DNA of 64,000 nt from GWF2-38-69 sp965228125 (GTDB lineage: Bacteria; Verrucomicrobiota; Lentisphaeria; Victivallales; GWF2-38-69), in assembly GCA_965228125.1 (NCBI GenBank), contig OZ245791.1, positions 1,612,001 to 1,676,000 of the forward strand, read 5' to 3'. Position numbers and translations under genes: made by a program. Position 1 is the stretch's first letter. Each line of letters begins with the position of its first letter. This document shows, one piece after another, positions 7,291-17,303 of the stretch. The notes beneath the pieces were generated by a model. That model had not been told where the DNA came from and made no database searches. It worked only from the letters and a program-made list of their open reading frames with translations.

Positions 7291-10035
7291 TTACGTTACG
7301 GTTATTCCAAGAGGTATTGAATCTCCCAGAAGTTTTGTTTTTTCTTGAGTATCATCGGTAGTAACTGTTTCCAAATGTTTAATCCAATGAACAGGAGCTT
7401 TAGCTTTTCTTAAAAATGATATAGCACCTAAGACAGTTTCACTGGACACATTTAAAGCCCTGTCTGGAGTAAGAGCGGCCATTCTGGAAATGGCAAAAAG
7501 CTTATCCTGACTTGGAGTAGAACCCTTTAGGAGCATGGAAATCCATAACTCAGATGTCTTTGCGCCAATAACACAGTTGGCAGAAGCATGAAAAAGCTTT
7601 CTTGCACCTATTCTGGCAAGAACCCAATATTCATACGACTCAAGTTTTTTCCCTCTTTCAATGAGAATATTGCCGACAAACTTTTTCTGCTTTTCGGAAA
7701 TGAGCTCAAGAGAGCCAAGACATCTGAACATTTCTGCTTTGGCCTGTTCTCCCAGTTTAATCCTCTGCTGATATATACCTTTTGGAAGCAAATGTTTGCT
7801 CAATTCATTATAGATTGAAATCTGATGTCCGGATTTAAGCCCGGAAATAATTCTCCTCCAGAAAACCCACCATTCGGAAACCGTTTGTGGGTCGTTGGGA
7901 TTGTTAAGTCCGGCAGGCCATAGCTGCCAGGCTTTTCTAAGTCTGATTTCATCTTCAGGGTCGCCGAATCCAGGGCGCAGCACAAAGCCGCAGATATTGA
8001 GCCATCTGCTTTCGAAATCGGCAAGAATAAGAGTTTTATAGTCGATATCAAGAAGCGTATCTGCCAGACTTCTAAGGAAATGCATAGGCCACTTCTCTCT
8101 GGTAGCAGAAGTAATAGCTTCCAGCTCCTTGAAGATTGAAATATTCTGGGATTTATCAAGCGAAAAATATCCTTTAAGAAAAGCTTTCGACTTTTCTACC
8201 GTCTCATGGTCAAATGTAACCAGGTTTTCCGTCAATGCGTTAGTGTCCTCATCGTTTATGAGTCTGACATCGAACTTAAGAGGCCACTTGTGAGAAGTGG
8301 TCTGAGATTCAATTTCTATTTTAAGTACTCCGCTTTCGGTTAACTCCGAGACAATTCCGGCTTTTAGGGGAATCTTCTCCTGTTTAGTTCCGTATCTGAG
8401 GATGCTAAAGAGTGAAGAGACAAAAGAGATATCTTCGGATTCCTCCAGAAAAACTCCTGCTTTATCTCCGATTCTTGTAGCGCTGCTAAAAAGCGGAAAA
8501 TGAACCGTCTTGTTGGTTTCTACAGTAAAAGAACCCTGTGTGTGAACTTTTAGATTCTCATCAGCGCCTCTTGGCATAATACATATGACTTTGTCTGCCC
8601 CGCTCTTATTTGCGTGCGCGACTTTTAGATAATATGATTTTGACGCGGCCGTTTTGACTTTCACGCCGCCATGTACCTTAGTCCTTCCGTAATATGAGGC
8701 CCCGTAGGCTACTGCCAAAGTTAGGTCTCTTGAGGCAAGTTCCTGAATATTTTTTCCATCAAACCAGTTTTGAATAGAAGAAATAATCCTTTCCCTCAAA
8801 ATTTTAGGAATCATTGTCCCTCCATTGAAAAGGACTTTATTCGGAAATAAGAGAATACCAGTCTCTTTTGTAGATTTTGCAGAAACGCTTTGCGCATATT
8901 TTAAAAACTGGAGAAGATGACTGGGAATAGAGGGATCTGATTCGTAAGGAAGCCCCATTTTCTGTATTCCTTTTTTCTTTAAAGGTGATGACGAATCAGA
9001 AGATATAAAAGGGAAAAATCCTTCAATTAAAAGCCCCTCAAGTTCTGAACGCTCCAGTGTGTATTTCCTGAGATTCCCTATGATGGAACTGCCTTGAGAA
9101 AGAAGCGTAATATCTGTTGATTTAAGTTCAAGTTGATTAAGCAGAAGTTCTTTTGCTTGTCTTGTTTTCTGGCAGAGAGTCAGCCAATCGCCATGAGAAA
9201 GCTCTGTCTTCCATTTTTCCTCAATTTTTTTTGCAATTGCGATATCTATATTGTCTCCACCAAGAAGAAGGTGATTGCCTGCAGCTGTTCTTTCAAGCGC
9301 GCCATTTTCATTAAGGGCTATTATGGAGAAGTCCGAAGTTCCTCCCCCAATGTCTATTACAAGGACTTTCTCATCTTTTTGTATCTGGTTCTGCCACGAT
9401 TCGGCATTCATGTCCAGCCAGGAGTAAAAAGCTGCAAGAGGCTCTTCAATCAAATTGACTTGCCTGCATCCTGCTAACTTTGCCGCCTCTATAGTAAGCT
9501 CCCTTGCAGTTTCATCAAAACTTGCCGGAATGGTAATTATTATATTCTGATCTTCAAAAAGGCAAAGATTGCCGAAAGAGTCCTTGAGGTGGGCATATTT
9601 GTGGTTCCATGCTTTTTTGATATAGCTAAGATAAAATGAGGTAATTGAAAGCGGAGAGTGCATCACCTCTTCCAAATTGCCGCCCCATGGGAGAATTTTC
9701 TCTTTTCTCTCAACTCCGCTGTGACACAACCATGATTTTGCAGATGAAATAAAACGATTAGGCACGGTCGCACCGTAATCTCTGGCGTATGATCCTACTG
9801 TATATGGACTTTTTGAATTCCAAGCAGGATTCATCATTTCTTCTTTGTTCAGTTTTTTGTCAAAGAAAAAACAAAACGAAGGAAATAACTCCAGGTCTTC
9901 AAGTTCGCCTGGAGCTACTATTTGTGGGATTTTAAATAATGAGATAGCTTTATGCTCAGAATTGAGGTCAACGAATGTTACTGCGATATTTGTTGTACCA
10001 AGGTCTATCCCGATTATGAAGCGTGAATGTTTCAT
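7291..10035 (-). CDS. Large Hsp70-family protein with DUF3731-type C-terminus
   Basis: 914 aa. Residues 1 to about 420 form an Hsp70/actin-fold ATPase: phosphate-1 loop GIDLGTTNIAV near 9-19, phosphate-2 loop VIDIGGGTSDFS, and an adenosine motif NGGTMIPKILRERI. After a diverged substrate-binding region, the last 280 or so residues carry a DUF3731 signature (SRWLNICGFVLRPGFGDP, then EWWVFWRR). It starts 3 bp after the 601-aa Hsp70, so the pair is co-translated. In other bacteria this protein occurs in a conserved DUF2760-Hsp70-Hsp70/DUF3731 cassette of unknown role, and the order is the same here. No DnaJ or GrpE gene is nearby. Clients are unknown. Confidence 0.85.
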   Translation of the reverse strand: MKHSRFIIGIDLGTTNIAVTFVDLNSEHKAISLFKIPQIVAPGELEDLELFPSFCFFFDKKLNKEEMMNPAWNSKSPYTVGSYARDYGATVPNRFISSAKSWLCHSGVERKEKILPWGGNLEEVMHSPLSITSFYLSYIKKAWNHKYAHLKDSFGNLCLFEDQNIIITIPASFDETARELTIEAAKLAGCRQVNLIEEPLAAFYSWLDMNAESWQNQIQKDEKVLVIDIGGGTSDFSIIALNENGALERTAAGNHLLLGGDNIDIAIAKKIEEKWKTELSHGDWLTLCQKTRQAKELLLNQLELKSTDITLLSQGSSIIGNLRKYTLERSELEGLLIEGFFPFISSDSSSPLKKKGIQKMGLPYESDPSIPSHLLQFLKYAQSVSAKSTKETGILLFPNKVLFNGGTMIPKILRERIISSIQNWFDGKNIQELASRDLTLAVAYGASYYGRTKVHGGVKVKTAASKSYYLKVAHANKSGADKVICIMPRGADENLKVHTQGSFTVETNKTVHFPLFSSATRIGDKAGVFLEESEDISFVSSLFSILRYGTKQEKIPLKAGIVSELTESGVLKIEIESQTTSHKWPLKFDVRLINDEDTNALTENLVTFDHETVEKSKAFLKGYFSLDKSQNISIFKELEAITSATREKWPMHFLRSLADTLLDIDYKTLILADFESRWLNICGFVLRPGFGDPEDEIRLRKAWQLWPAGLNNPNDPQTVSEWWVFWRRIISGLKSGHQISIYNELSKHLLPKGIYQQRIKLGEQAKAEMFRCLGSLELISEKQKKFVGNILIERGKKLESYEYWVLARIGARKLFHASANCVIGAKTSELWISMLLKGSTPSQDKLFAISRMAALTPDRALNVSSETVLGAISFLRKAKAPVHWIKHLETVTTDDTQEKTKLLGDSIPLGITVT

Positions 10036-10038
10036 AAA

Positions 10039-11844
10039 CTATGCCTGATTAGCTTCTTTTCTGACTTCGAAGTCAAGCTTCCATTGATTCTTTGTTTTCT
10101 CGTTTATGCACCAAACCTGCAGTGTCCCTGTCTCAGTGTATTCAATACGTAATTTGACAGGTACCATACTGCCAGAAGGAATATCATCTGATGGAGGCAA
10201 AGCTACTGAAAGCGGTGGTAGTTCTTCGATGGACTGAGCGTTTTCAACATTCTCAATGGTCTTTCCAAAATTGTCTTCTTTAGCTGTTTTAGATGAATAG
10301 AACCTGAATTCTGTATTCTCACCCACTATCAGGCCAAGGCCGGAATGGTCAATATCAAATGACGTTCCTTCTTCAGTTCCTATAGGCAGTACACATAACC
10401 CTTGAATTGGAGGGACAAAGCCAGGAACCGCAGGCATAGATGTCTCTATCCCAAGGTAATAAGCATAAGAGCTGCCGGCTTTGATTCTTATGCCTTTGCC
10501 TTCTCTGACATTGGCGTAACAACTTGCGCCCATAGCTACTGAAAGGTCAGGATTTGTACCAGTCAACACCTTTACTTGTCCTTTTGTTGATGCAAGAAAA
10601 CCTGAAACCACAGAGATAACTCTCTCTCTGATAGCTTCGGCTTTGGTTACACCACCGTTGAAAAGTATGCAGTTTGGAAGTTCTTCCTGTGTTTTGCAGT
10701 TTGTTTTAAGAAACAACGCAAGATGTTTGGTTATTGATGGATCAGATTCATATCTAAGGCCAAAAGTCTTAAAACCCGAACGTTTTGAATCGACAGGCTT
10801 ATCTTCAATAGAGCATTCAGGAAAGAATCCATTGATGATTGTCTCCTCAACCTCTGCCCTTGTTAACTCCGAAGTAATAGTGCTGGCTATTACGCTGCTT
10901 CCTCTCCCAAGAACTGTAAGTTTCTGAGGTTTTGCTTTTGGGTCTGACATCAGGGATTCTTTGGCTTCCCTACATGCGTACGTAAGCCCATGCATCTGAT
11001 ATGAATCAAGGGTTACGTCATTCTTTTTCTTTATCTTTTCTGCCACTTTGTAAGCCATTGTCAGATCCATGTTGTCTCCGCCAAGCAGAATATGATTACC
11101 CACTGCCACTCTTTCGAGTGTAAGGTTTCCGCTTTCTTCCTGAACTTTAATCAAACTAAAGTCCGTTGTTCCGCCGCCAATGTCGCATACAAGAATACTG
11201 TCGCCAGTTGCAACTTTATTTCTCCACTTCTCACCGTTTTCATTTAGCCATGAATAGAAAGCAGCTTGAGGCTCTTCAAGCAAAACAGGATTTAGGCCGA
11301 TCTGGTTTGCGGCTTTAAGCGTCAGTTCTCTGGCAACCGTATCAAAAGATGCGGGAACCGTAATAACAAGAGTTTGTTTTTCCATTTCCAAATCTTTGTC
11401 TTGGGATGCTATTTTATCATTCCAAGCATCTCTCATATGCTCCAAAATAGTTTTTGTCGCATCAACAGGAGACATTTGTTTTTCAGGATTGTTCCTGTTC
11501 CACGGAAGAATAGGAGTCAGTTTATCAACATTATCGGCGCAAAGCCATGACTTGGCCGAAGCTATTACCTTAAGCGGGACCTTAGGCGAAGTCCTTTTTG
11601 CAAAATCGCCCACGCAAAAAGTTGCATTTTTATTCCAATCCGTGTTAAGACTGCCGGCTGGCAGGTCTTTCTCGTCAGGGATGTAGATAAATGAAGGCAG
11701 AACCGAATTCTCGGAAATTTCATTTGCTTCCGAAAGCTGCGGGATTTTGAGTAATTCAGGGATCATTGGCTCCTGCGTTTTATCTATGTAATAAACAACA
11801 CAGTTTGTTGTGCCTAAATCAATACCAATTAAATAACGGGACAT
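10039..11844 (-). CDS. Hsp70-family (DnaK-like) protein
   Basis: 601 aa. It has clear Hsp70 ATPase motifs: GIDLGTTNCVV at residues 6-16, a phosphate-2 loop CDIGGGTTDFS near 213, and FNGGVTKAEAIRERV for the adenosine site. The C-terminal part is shorter and more diverged than in DnaK and lacks an EEVD-like tail. It lies 3 bp upstream of the larger DUF3731 Hsp70 and 64 bp downstream of the DUF2760 gene. The co-occurrence of two non-identical ATPases suggests a heteromeric chaperone, but that is inference. Confidence 0.87.
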   Translation of the reverse strand: MSRYLIGIDLGTTNCVVYYIDKTQEPMIPELLKIPQLSEANEISENSVLPSFIYIPDEKDLPAGSLNTDWNKNATFCVGDFAKRTSPKVPLKVIASAKSWLCADNVDKLTPILPWNRNNPEKQMSPVDATKTILEHMRDAWNDKIASQDKDLEMEKQTLVITVPASFDTVARELTLKAANQIGLNPVLLEEPQAAFYSWLNENGEKWRNKVATGDSILVCDIGGGTTDFSLIKVQEESGNLTLERVAVGNHILLGGDNMDLTMAYKVAEKIKKKNDVTLDSYQMHGLTYACREAKESLMSDPKAKPQKLTVLGRGSSVIASTITSELTRAEVEETIINGFFPECSIEDKPVDSKRSGFKTFGLRYESDPSITKHLALFLKTNCKTQEELPNCILFNGGVTKAEAIRERVISVVSGFLASTKGQVKVLTGTNPDLSVAMGASCYANVREGKGIRIKAGSSYAYYLGIETSMPAVPGFVPPIQGLCVLPIGTEEGTSFDIDHSGLGLIVGENTEFRFYSSKTAKEDNFGKTIENVENAQSIEELPPLSVALPPSDDIPSGSMVPVKLRIEYTETGTLQVWCINEKTKNQWKLDFEVRKEANQA

Positions 11845-11908
11845 TTTAAACCTCCCAAGTTTGTTCTGAGTTTTGAATCGTATAAATTTTTCGGAATGTA
11901 AAATAGTT

Positions 11909-12547
11909 TCAACCTATTTCAACTTCAGCAGGGCAAACAACCAAAGAACAGGTTTTGCCTATTTTTTTTGGAAGTGTTATTTCCTGGGAAACCCATCCTT
12001 TGTGTCTGAGAGTTCCTTTATAAGGGCCTTTTGAAGGCACATTGCCGCTAAGCCTTATTTCTTCGGCATTGAAGTTCTCGCTTACTATAACTTGTTCGCC
12101 TTCTTTCTTTGTATCATACAGGGCTTTAAGGTTGAAGTTTTCATTGATTACTTTTGTGCAACCTGAATGAATCTGCCTTACTGCCGCTCCGATCTGAGCA
12201 TCTTCGTAGTTTTTGATGTCTTCTTTTATGAAATCAACAAATCTGCCTTCCCTCTGAAGGAGAACCAACGAATAAAGAGCTCCGTCTTCAAAACTATTAT
12301 GAGACTTTTCTTTTTCGTCCGCAAGAGCTTTTGTCAATTCGGCCAATTTAAGGTTGTTTTCTGCAAGTGCTTTGCTATCTGTATTTTGAGTCTTCTTATT
12401 GTTTCTCTTAAGAAATCTTCCAATAAGTATCGTTCCCAAGGAAATTACAGCAAAAGCTACAGCTCCTGTAAAAAATCCATTATTAAAATCATTACTGCTA
12501 AAATTGCTAAAAAAGCAACTAGTTCCACTCAATATATTTATATCCAT
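11909..12547 (-). CDS. DUF2760-family membrane-anchored protein
   Basis: 212 aa. An N-terminal membrane helix (about residues 24-44) is followed by a coiled-coil-prone stretch (about 55-80). A DUF2760 domain comes next: LVLLQREGRFVDFIKEDI, YEDAQIGAAVRQIHSGC, IRLSGNVPSKGPYKGTLRHKGW, and a final PAEVEIG. It sits directly upstream of the two Hsp70 genes, the arrangement known for this family in proteobacteria. The membrane anchor could tether the Hsp70 pair to the inner membrane. Function is not established; the family assignment rests on these motifs. Confidence 0.8.
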   Translation of the reverse strand: MDINILSGTSCFFSNFSSNDFNNGFFTGAVAFAVISLGTILIGRFLKRNNKKTQNTDSKALAENNLKLAELTKALADEKEKSHNSFEDGALYSLVLLQREGRFVDFIKEDIKNYEDAQIGAAVRQIHSGCTKVINENFNLKALYDTKKEGEQVIVSENFNAEEIRLSGNVPSKGPYKGTLRHKGWVSQEITLPKKIGKTCSLVVCPAEVEIG

Positions 12548-12650
12548 AAAAAAATTCCTTTTATTAAATCATCATGATTGCTTCGGATTTTATTTACCGA
12601 AAGGCGCATAAAGTACCACCAACAAGCCAGATTTCAAGATTTTGGCTAGT

Positions 12651-14627
12651 TCAATTCCCTAGCCAGAGCACAATCAGAGAGGTGTTATTGGTTAAATCCA
12701 AATACCTTCCAGAGAGAAGATTTATGCTTTCCAGCCCGGCTGTATTGTCCGCACCGCTGACAAACTTAACTTTATAACCCTTACTTAATATCCACGCGCA
12801 TATTTCTTTCTGAGTGTCATTAAGCGTTTCCAGAGAATATGATCCTGTATTTGTAGAAACATAAACTGTATTTGGCTCAAGGGATTTTCTTCCAAGTACT
12901 GTTTTTATCTGTACCACATTTGTGTGTTTTTTCTTTTTGTCCAGCTCGCGAATAGAAATTTGGTTTGCCAAATCAAAAAAAGAGCCTTTAACATATTTTA
13001 CAGGAGCTTCGCATTCCAGCACTCCGTTTGAATCCTTAAAAAAAATAGCTGAAAAAAGTATGACTTTGGGTTTAAATTTCTCTTCCAATATTCCTGATAT
13101 TTCCAAAGATTGTCTGGAGAGAGAATCAGATTCCAATATTATCTCACTGTTGCCTAACAGCCTAAAATAAAAAGTTCCTATAAACTGTTCGGGATAATTT
13201 CCTTTGAGTTCGACATAATCAGGATGAAATGCTCTGCTTCCATATAATTTTATACTTACACCGACAGCATCAGCTGATTGGGCAACTTTGTTTAATTCTT
13301 TTTCAAGAAAAGCACTATTCTCATTTTGAGCTTCTGAAAGGCGTAATATCGGGGCTAGAATTTTTTCATCTATAAATTTGAGTTCGTTCAAGGAAAGCTT
13401 TCGTACCTTAGTTTTAGTTTCGATTTTTACTGTAGAAAATAAATCAGGGAAAAGCGAAATTTTATCATTGTGTTTCAAAGGCATAACTCTGTTTGGTTCA
13501 TCTGCCTTTACATATGATTTTTTTGCGCCAAGATTTGTAATGAAATAGTGTGGTTTTTGTTCAATGAACGTCAGTCCGAATCCAATCAGCGTAGCCAATA
13601 GGATAGAAATACCCGAAGTAAATATGGTTGCGCCTATGATTCTTGCGCCAAACTCTTTTTCATACATTTTGATTGCTATAAGCGAAGTAAGCATGTAGCC
13701 AAACCCAAAGTAATCTATAGGTGCTATATTGGGGATAAAAAGAGGCAGCAGAAATCCTAGCACAAGTTTATAGAAGAACGAAATATTAAAGAAAAACAGT
13801 ATTTTTCGCGCTCCTTCCATAGGAAAATAAGACATTAACTTTGTTTTAAGTAGCAGTATAGCAATTACATAAATTATGATAGCTTCAGTTATAGAAATGA
13901 ATATTTCCCATGGATAATACCAAAGAAGGGCAAGTAAGGCAGGAATGGCTATCCCGCTGAATTCCCATCCGTATGTTGAACTCATTCTTGAGGCAATAAA
14001 GGCAGTAGTAATAAGTATTATATAGGCTTTTGGGGAAGCCAGAATTGATGTGGCAAGATTTTCGTATAGGTTTGCTACTTCGCTGAGCTTGAAATTAGTA
14101 AATTCAATGAGTACATATTTAACTATAATAAAAGTAACAACAAGGGTAATTGTCAATTGAAAAATTCCTCTTTTCAGGCCTGAATTCCAAAATTGATTTG
14201 CTGTAAGAGCCACTATCACAAGGCCTATTGAATAAAGTCCGTCTCTGTACCTGAACTCAATCTCAAAATATTGGCTTAAAAGCGAAGTTACGTAAGGAAA
14301 AATAGTCTCGTCAAAAAGCAATCTTGCTCCTACTGAAACAAGGAGTATGGCAAAAAACCTATCTCGCCCAAAAAGTTCTGAATAAAGGCCTGTTCTTTCG
14401 CCTAGTTTTGAAAACCCTTTTACTGCAAGATATGTGAAAGCTGCCTCAATTATAATTGCGACAGCGCTCCAGGGTTTGAGAATTAAAAGCGGAACCAAAT
14501 ACCCGGGGACAATAAGTCCCGAGATATTCCAGCCTAAGCGAAGATTGAAAAAACAAATGACGAAAAGGCCTATCCATACAGTTGTAATAAGAGAAACAGC
14601 AAGGCTGCCTTCAGGAAAAATGTTCAT
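12651..14627 (-). CDS. Duplicated CapC/PgsC-like membrane protein with cytosolic C-terminal domain
   Basis: 658 aa. Two successive poly-gamma-glutamate biosynthesis CapC/PgsC-type membrane modules can be seen. The first begins LGWNISGLIVPGYLVPLLILKP near residue 32, with a matching YGWEFSGIAIPALLALLWYYP near 215. Together they give ten or more membrane helices to about residue 355. A soluble region of about 300 residues follows, which I do not recognise. Single PgsC proteins work with the PgsB ligase and PgsA in polyglutamate capsule synthesis, and none of these is adjacent. It lies 103 bp upstream of the DUF2760-Hsp70 cassette in the same direction. A role in envelope polymer export is possible but inferred. 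Confidence 0.75.
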   Translation of the reverse strand: MNIFPEGSLAVSLITTVWIGLFVICFFNLRLGWNISGLIVPGYLVPLLILKPWSAVAIIIEAAFTYLAVKGFSKLGERTGLYSELFGRDRFFAILLVSVGARLLFDETIFPYVTSLLSQYFEIEFRYRDGLYSIGLVIVALTANQFWNSGLKRGIFQLTITLVVTFIIVKYVLIEFTNFKLSEVANLYENLATSILASPKAYIILITTAFIASRMSSTYGWEFSGIAIPALLALLWYYPWEIFISITEAIIIYVIAILLLKTKLMSYFPMEGARKILFFFNISFFYKLVLGFLLPLFIPNIAPIDYFGFGYMLTSLIAIKMYEKEFGARIIGATIFTSGISILLATLIGFGLTFIEQKPHYFITNLGAKKSYVKADEPNRVMPLKHNDKISLFPDLFSTVKIETKTKVRKLSLNELKFIDEKILAPILRLSEAQNENSAFLEKELNKVAQSADAVGVSIKLYGSRAFHPDYVELKGNYPEQFIGTFYFRLLGNSEIILESDSLSRQSLEISGILEEKFKPKVILFSAIFFKDSNGVLECEAPVKYVKGSFFDLANQISIRELDKKKKHTNVVQIKTVLGRKSLEPNTVYVSTNTGSYSLETLNDTQKEICAWILSKGYKVKFVSGADNTAGLESINLLSGRYLDLTNNTSLIVLWLGN

Positions 14628-14695
14628 TAAAATTTATTGTGTTTGATAGGCTATTTCGGATTTTGAATTGAAACTGAATATTCCAACCTAAATAT

Positions 14696-15838
14696 TTATA
14701 GGACTCCAATAATCGATTTTGCCGCCATAGAGGAAGGAGAAATTATTTCAGTCACTCCGATTTTGCGGGCTTTTTCAATGTTATGGTCGTTTTCAATTCT
14801 GGTTATGATTTTGATATTCTCTGGATGGCTAACCCTTTCCAGCGCTTCTTTGATGGTCAGGGTAGCAAGGATGTTTTCCGGGTCCCTGTCAAACGCTGTT
14901 ATTACGGCTTTTGCTTTTTTTATATTTACCTCTTCAAACGTTTTAACAGATGAAACCAGCCCTTTAAAAATCACAAGGGTTTCATCTTCCTGGGTATTTC
15001 GAATTTCCTGAGAATTGTCAATTATTACATATGGTATCTCGTGAACCTTGAGATGTTTGGCTATAGCTTTTGCAAGATCGGATAGACCGCAGATAATCAC
15101 GTGGTCTTTCATGCTTGATAAGTTTCCCATAATATTGAATATTCCTTTTACTTTGCTTTCTATTTTAGGTCCTATAATAAATGTAACAGTGGTAGCAAAT
15201 GAACCAAGACCGATAAGCACCATTGTGATAGTAAAAATTTTAGCCTCTGTGCTTATTGGCACGATATCCCCATATCCTACTGTACTATATGTTATTATGG
15301 TGTAGTAGACAGCGTCCATGACATTATCTATACCAACATAGTGCTTTTTGAGAATATAACTTCCACATATACCATAAATAAGCGCAAGCGCAACAGTAAG
15401 CCATGCGACAACCTCCTGATAGTTCCTCATTCCTTGAGAATTATCTTTTTCAAAGAAACGCCATATTATTATGAGGAAAACCAAAAAAAAGAAATTGAGG
15501 AATACCATTTCCGGCAATGAGTTGAATATCAGATATTTAATACTTGATAAAAAGACGAGAAGAATTGTTGAATAAACCGCTCTTTTACGCCTCTTGTAGA
15601 TGCCTATCCCATTAAAAAACTGCCAGATGCCAAGAATTATTCCCCCGCCTATGCCAACATAGTAAAGGGAATTTTTAGTTAACGCATCAGCGTCTACTAA
15701 GGATAAAAAATTAGTTTCTATGCCTAAGGAAAGGAATAGAGAGATGGCAATATGAACAAAACCGTTGAAAAACAAGAGCATTCCAAGCACATGCGGCAGG
15801 AATATTCCAAAGCTAAATTTCTTTTTAATTTGATTCAT
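14696..15838 (-). CDS. Potassium channel with TrkA-N (RCK) domain
   Basis: 380 aa. The N-terminal half contains about four hydrophobic segments, then a pore module with the K+ selectivity filter TYSTVGYGD near residues 182-190 between two helices. From about residue 240 a TrkA-N/RCK domain begins (HVIICGLSDLAKAIAKHL, a Rossmann motif with one altered glycine). The layout resembles E. coli Kch. It would conduct K+ across the inner membrane under ligand control. It is transcribed towards the CapC-like gene and diverges from the secretion operon at 16035. Confidence 0.85.
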   Translation of the reverse strand: MNQIKKKFSFGIFLPHVLGMLLFFNGFVHIAISLFLSLGIETNFLSLVDADALTKNSLYYVGIGGGIILGIWQFFNGIGIYKRRKRAVYSTILLVFLSSIKYLIFNSLPEMVFLNFFFLVFLIIIWRFFEKDNSQGMRNYQEVVAWLTVALALIYGICGSYILKKHYVGIDNVMDAVYYTIITYSTVGYGDIVPISTEAKIFTITMVLIGLGSFATTVTFIIGPKIESKVKGIFNIMGNLSSMKDHVIICGLSDLAKAIAKHLKVHEIPYVIIDNSQEIRNTQEDETLVIFKGLVSSVKTFEEVNIKKAKAVITAFDRDPENILATLTIKEALERVSHPENIKIITRIENDHNIEKARKIGVTEIISPSSMAAKSIIGVL

Positions 15839-16034
15839 TAGGTTTCAAGTTATAGAATTGCCCTTATTATTAATTATCTCCCAACCCATCTAATTTATAA
15901 CTGAGAATTAAAAAGAAATAGATTAAAAATGTTGTCTTTTTTTCAAAAAATATAGATATCAGGAAAGTTTTTGATAAAATTCTAAAGAATATTGCGGTTT
16001 ATGAATTTCTCCATGAGTTGTGGTTTAAGACTTT

Positions 16035-17303
16035 ATGCTAAAAGCAAAAACATGTTTATCAATAACTTGGGACAAAAATAATTTTGTCTATGGGGCAATT
16101 CTGTGCAAAAGAGGGAAGAAATTCACACTTATTGATTTTTCCTTTTCGGAAGACAAAGACCTGAAATTTTCAGAAAGATTAGCCGCAGTCTATAAAAAAC
16201 TTGACGGCGACAATAAAGAAAGAGTTGTTATAGGCGGCTATATTGATAACATTCTTACTTTTTCTATAGATACTCCTTCCTTAAAAATATCTGAAATCAA
16301 AAAATATCTTGATTTCGAGATAAGTCGTTATATCCCTGAGGGAATAGATGATTTCAACTGGACTTTCAGGCCAATTATTTACCCTGGAGAAGAAAAGAAC
16401 AAAATAAACAGAGTTAAAATTATAGCCATTAAAAAAACTGTTTACGATTCGAGAGAAAACGCTTTTCTTGAATCTGGAATCAAGTACGATGCTTTTCTTT
16501 ATCCCTTTTTCATACTAGATCCGCTTTATACAGCCACTGATTTATACTTGGATACCATAGATGAGAATTTTTATTCTGCAGCTTCCAGCGAAAAGGAAGG
16601 ATGGTATATGTCTGAAGTCGGTAAAAATGAAACTCTCAAAAATTCTTTAATTGATGAGAGGATTTTTCTTTTTAAGCGATTTGAGCCTGTTTTAAAAGAA
16701 CAGTTGAACTCTTTCATACCATGTATCATTCTTGCAGAATATGCACTGACACCTGAGTTTGATTTTGAAAAGAAACGCTTATTTGGCGTACCTCCATTAT
16801 CCAAGCCCAAAAGATTTAAAGCATTGAAGCTTTCTACGTTTGCCCTATTTTCGATATTTATTTGTTTACTCTTGCTTCACATGACAATAGGAGCGATAGA
16901 TAACTATAAGGCACTAAGTGCATTAGACAAACAATTGAACAGCCTTAAATCCGAATTGAAGTCAACTAAAAACAAGATGGCCAAAGACAAAAAAACTGAC
17001 GATTATATTCAGTTGGTTTTTACATCTGTGCCGGATGACATTAATGCTTTGAGTTTTCTGGAATATTTATGCAAGATCACTCCTAGAGATGTGTGGGCAA
17101 ATTATCTTAATACTTATGGAAATAGCGCAAACCTTACGATGCAGACAAACGGTAATTCGGACAATTTCATCTCTGCATTATATAGATCTCCAGACTACAC
17201 TCTTCAGAACAGCCGGAAAAACAAATCTTCCGACGGTTCAGAATATATTTATATAAGTTTGGTTAAAAAAAGTCAGGATAACTCTGCGGAAGCTGATCAA
17301 TGA
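16035..17303 (+). CDS. gspL: GspL/PilM-like inner-membrane platform protein
   Basis: 422 aa. The N-terminal 255 or so residues resemble the actin-like cytoplasmic domain of GspL/PilM (SITWDKNNFVYGAIL at the start, then ISEIKKYLDFEISRYIPEGIDDF). One membrane helix follows at about 266-290, then a short periplasmic part with a coiled coil (about 295-330) and a PilN/GspL-like fold. GspL anchors the GspE ATPase to the membrane platform. It is the first gene of the operon and overlaps the next gene by 4 bp. Sequence divergence makes the exact label (GspL versus fused PilM-PilN) less certain than the role. Confidence 0.7.
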   Translation: MLKAKTCLSITWDKNNFVYGAILCKRGKKFTLIDFSFSEDKDLKFSERLAAVYKKLDGDNKERVVIGGYIDNILTFSIDTPSLKISEIKKYLDFEISRYIPEGIDDFNWTFRPIIYPGEEKNKINRVKIIAIKKTVYDSRENAFLESGIKYDAFLYPFFILDPLYTATDLYLDTIDENFYSAASSEKEGWYMSEVGKNETLKNSLIDERIFLFKRFEPVLKEQLNSFIPCIILAEYALTPEFDFEKKRLFGVPPLSKPKRFKALKLSTFALFSIFICLLLLHMTIGAIDNYKALSALDKQLNSLKSELKSTKNKMAKDKKTDDYIQLVFTSVPDDINALSFLEYLCKITPRDVWANYLNTYGNSANLTMQTNGNSDNFISALYRSPDYTLQNSRKNKSSDGSEYIYISLVKKSQDNSAEADQ

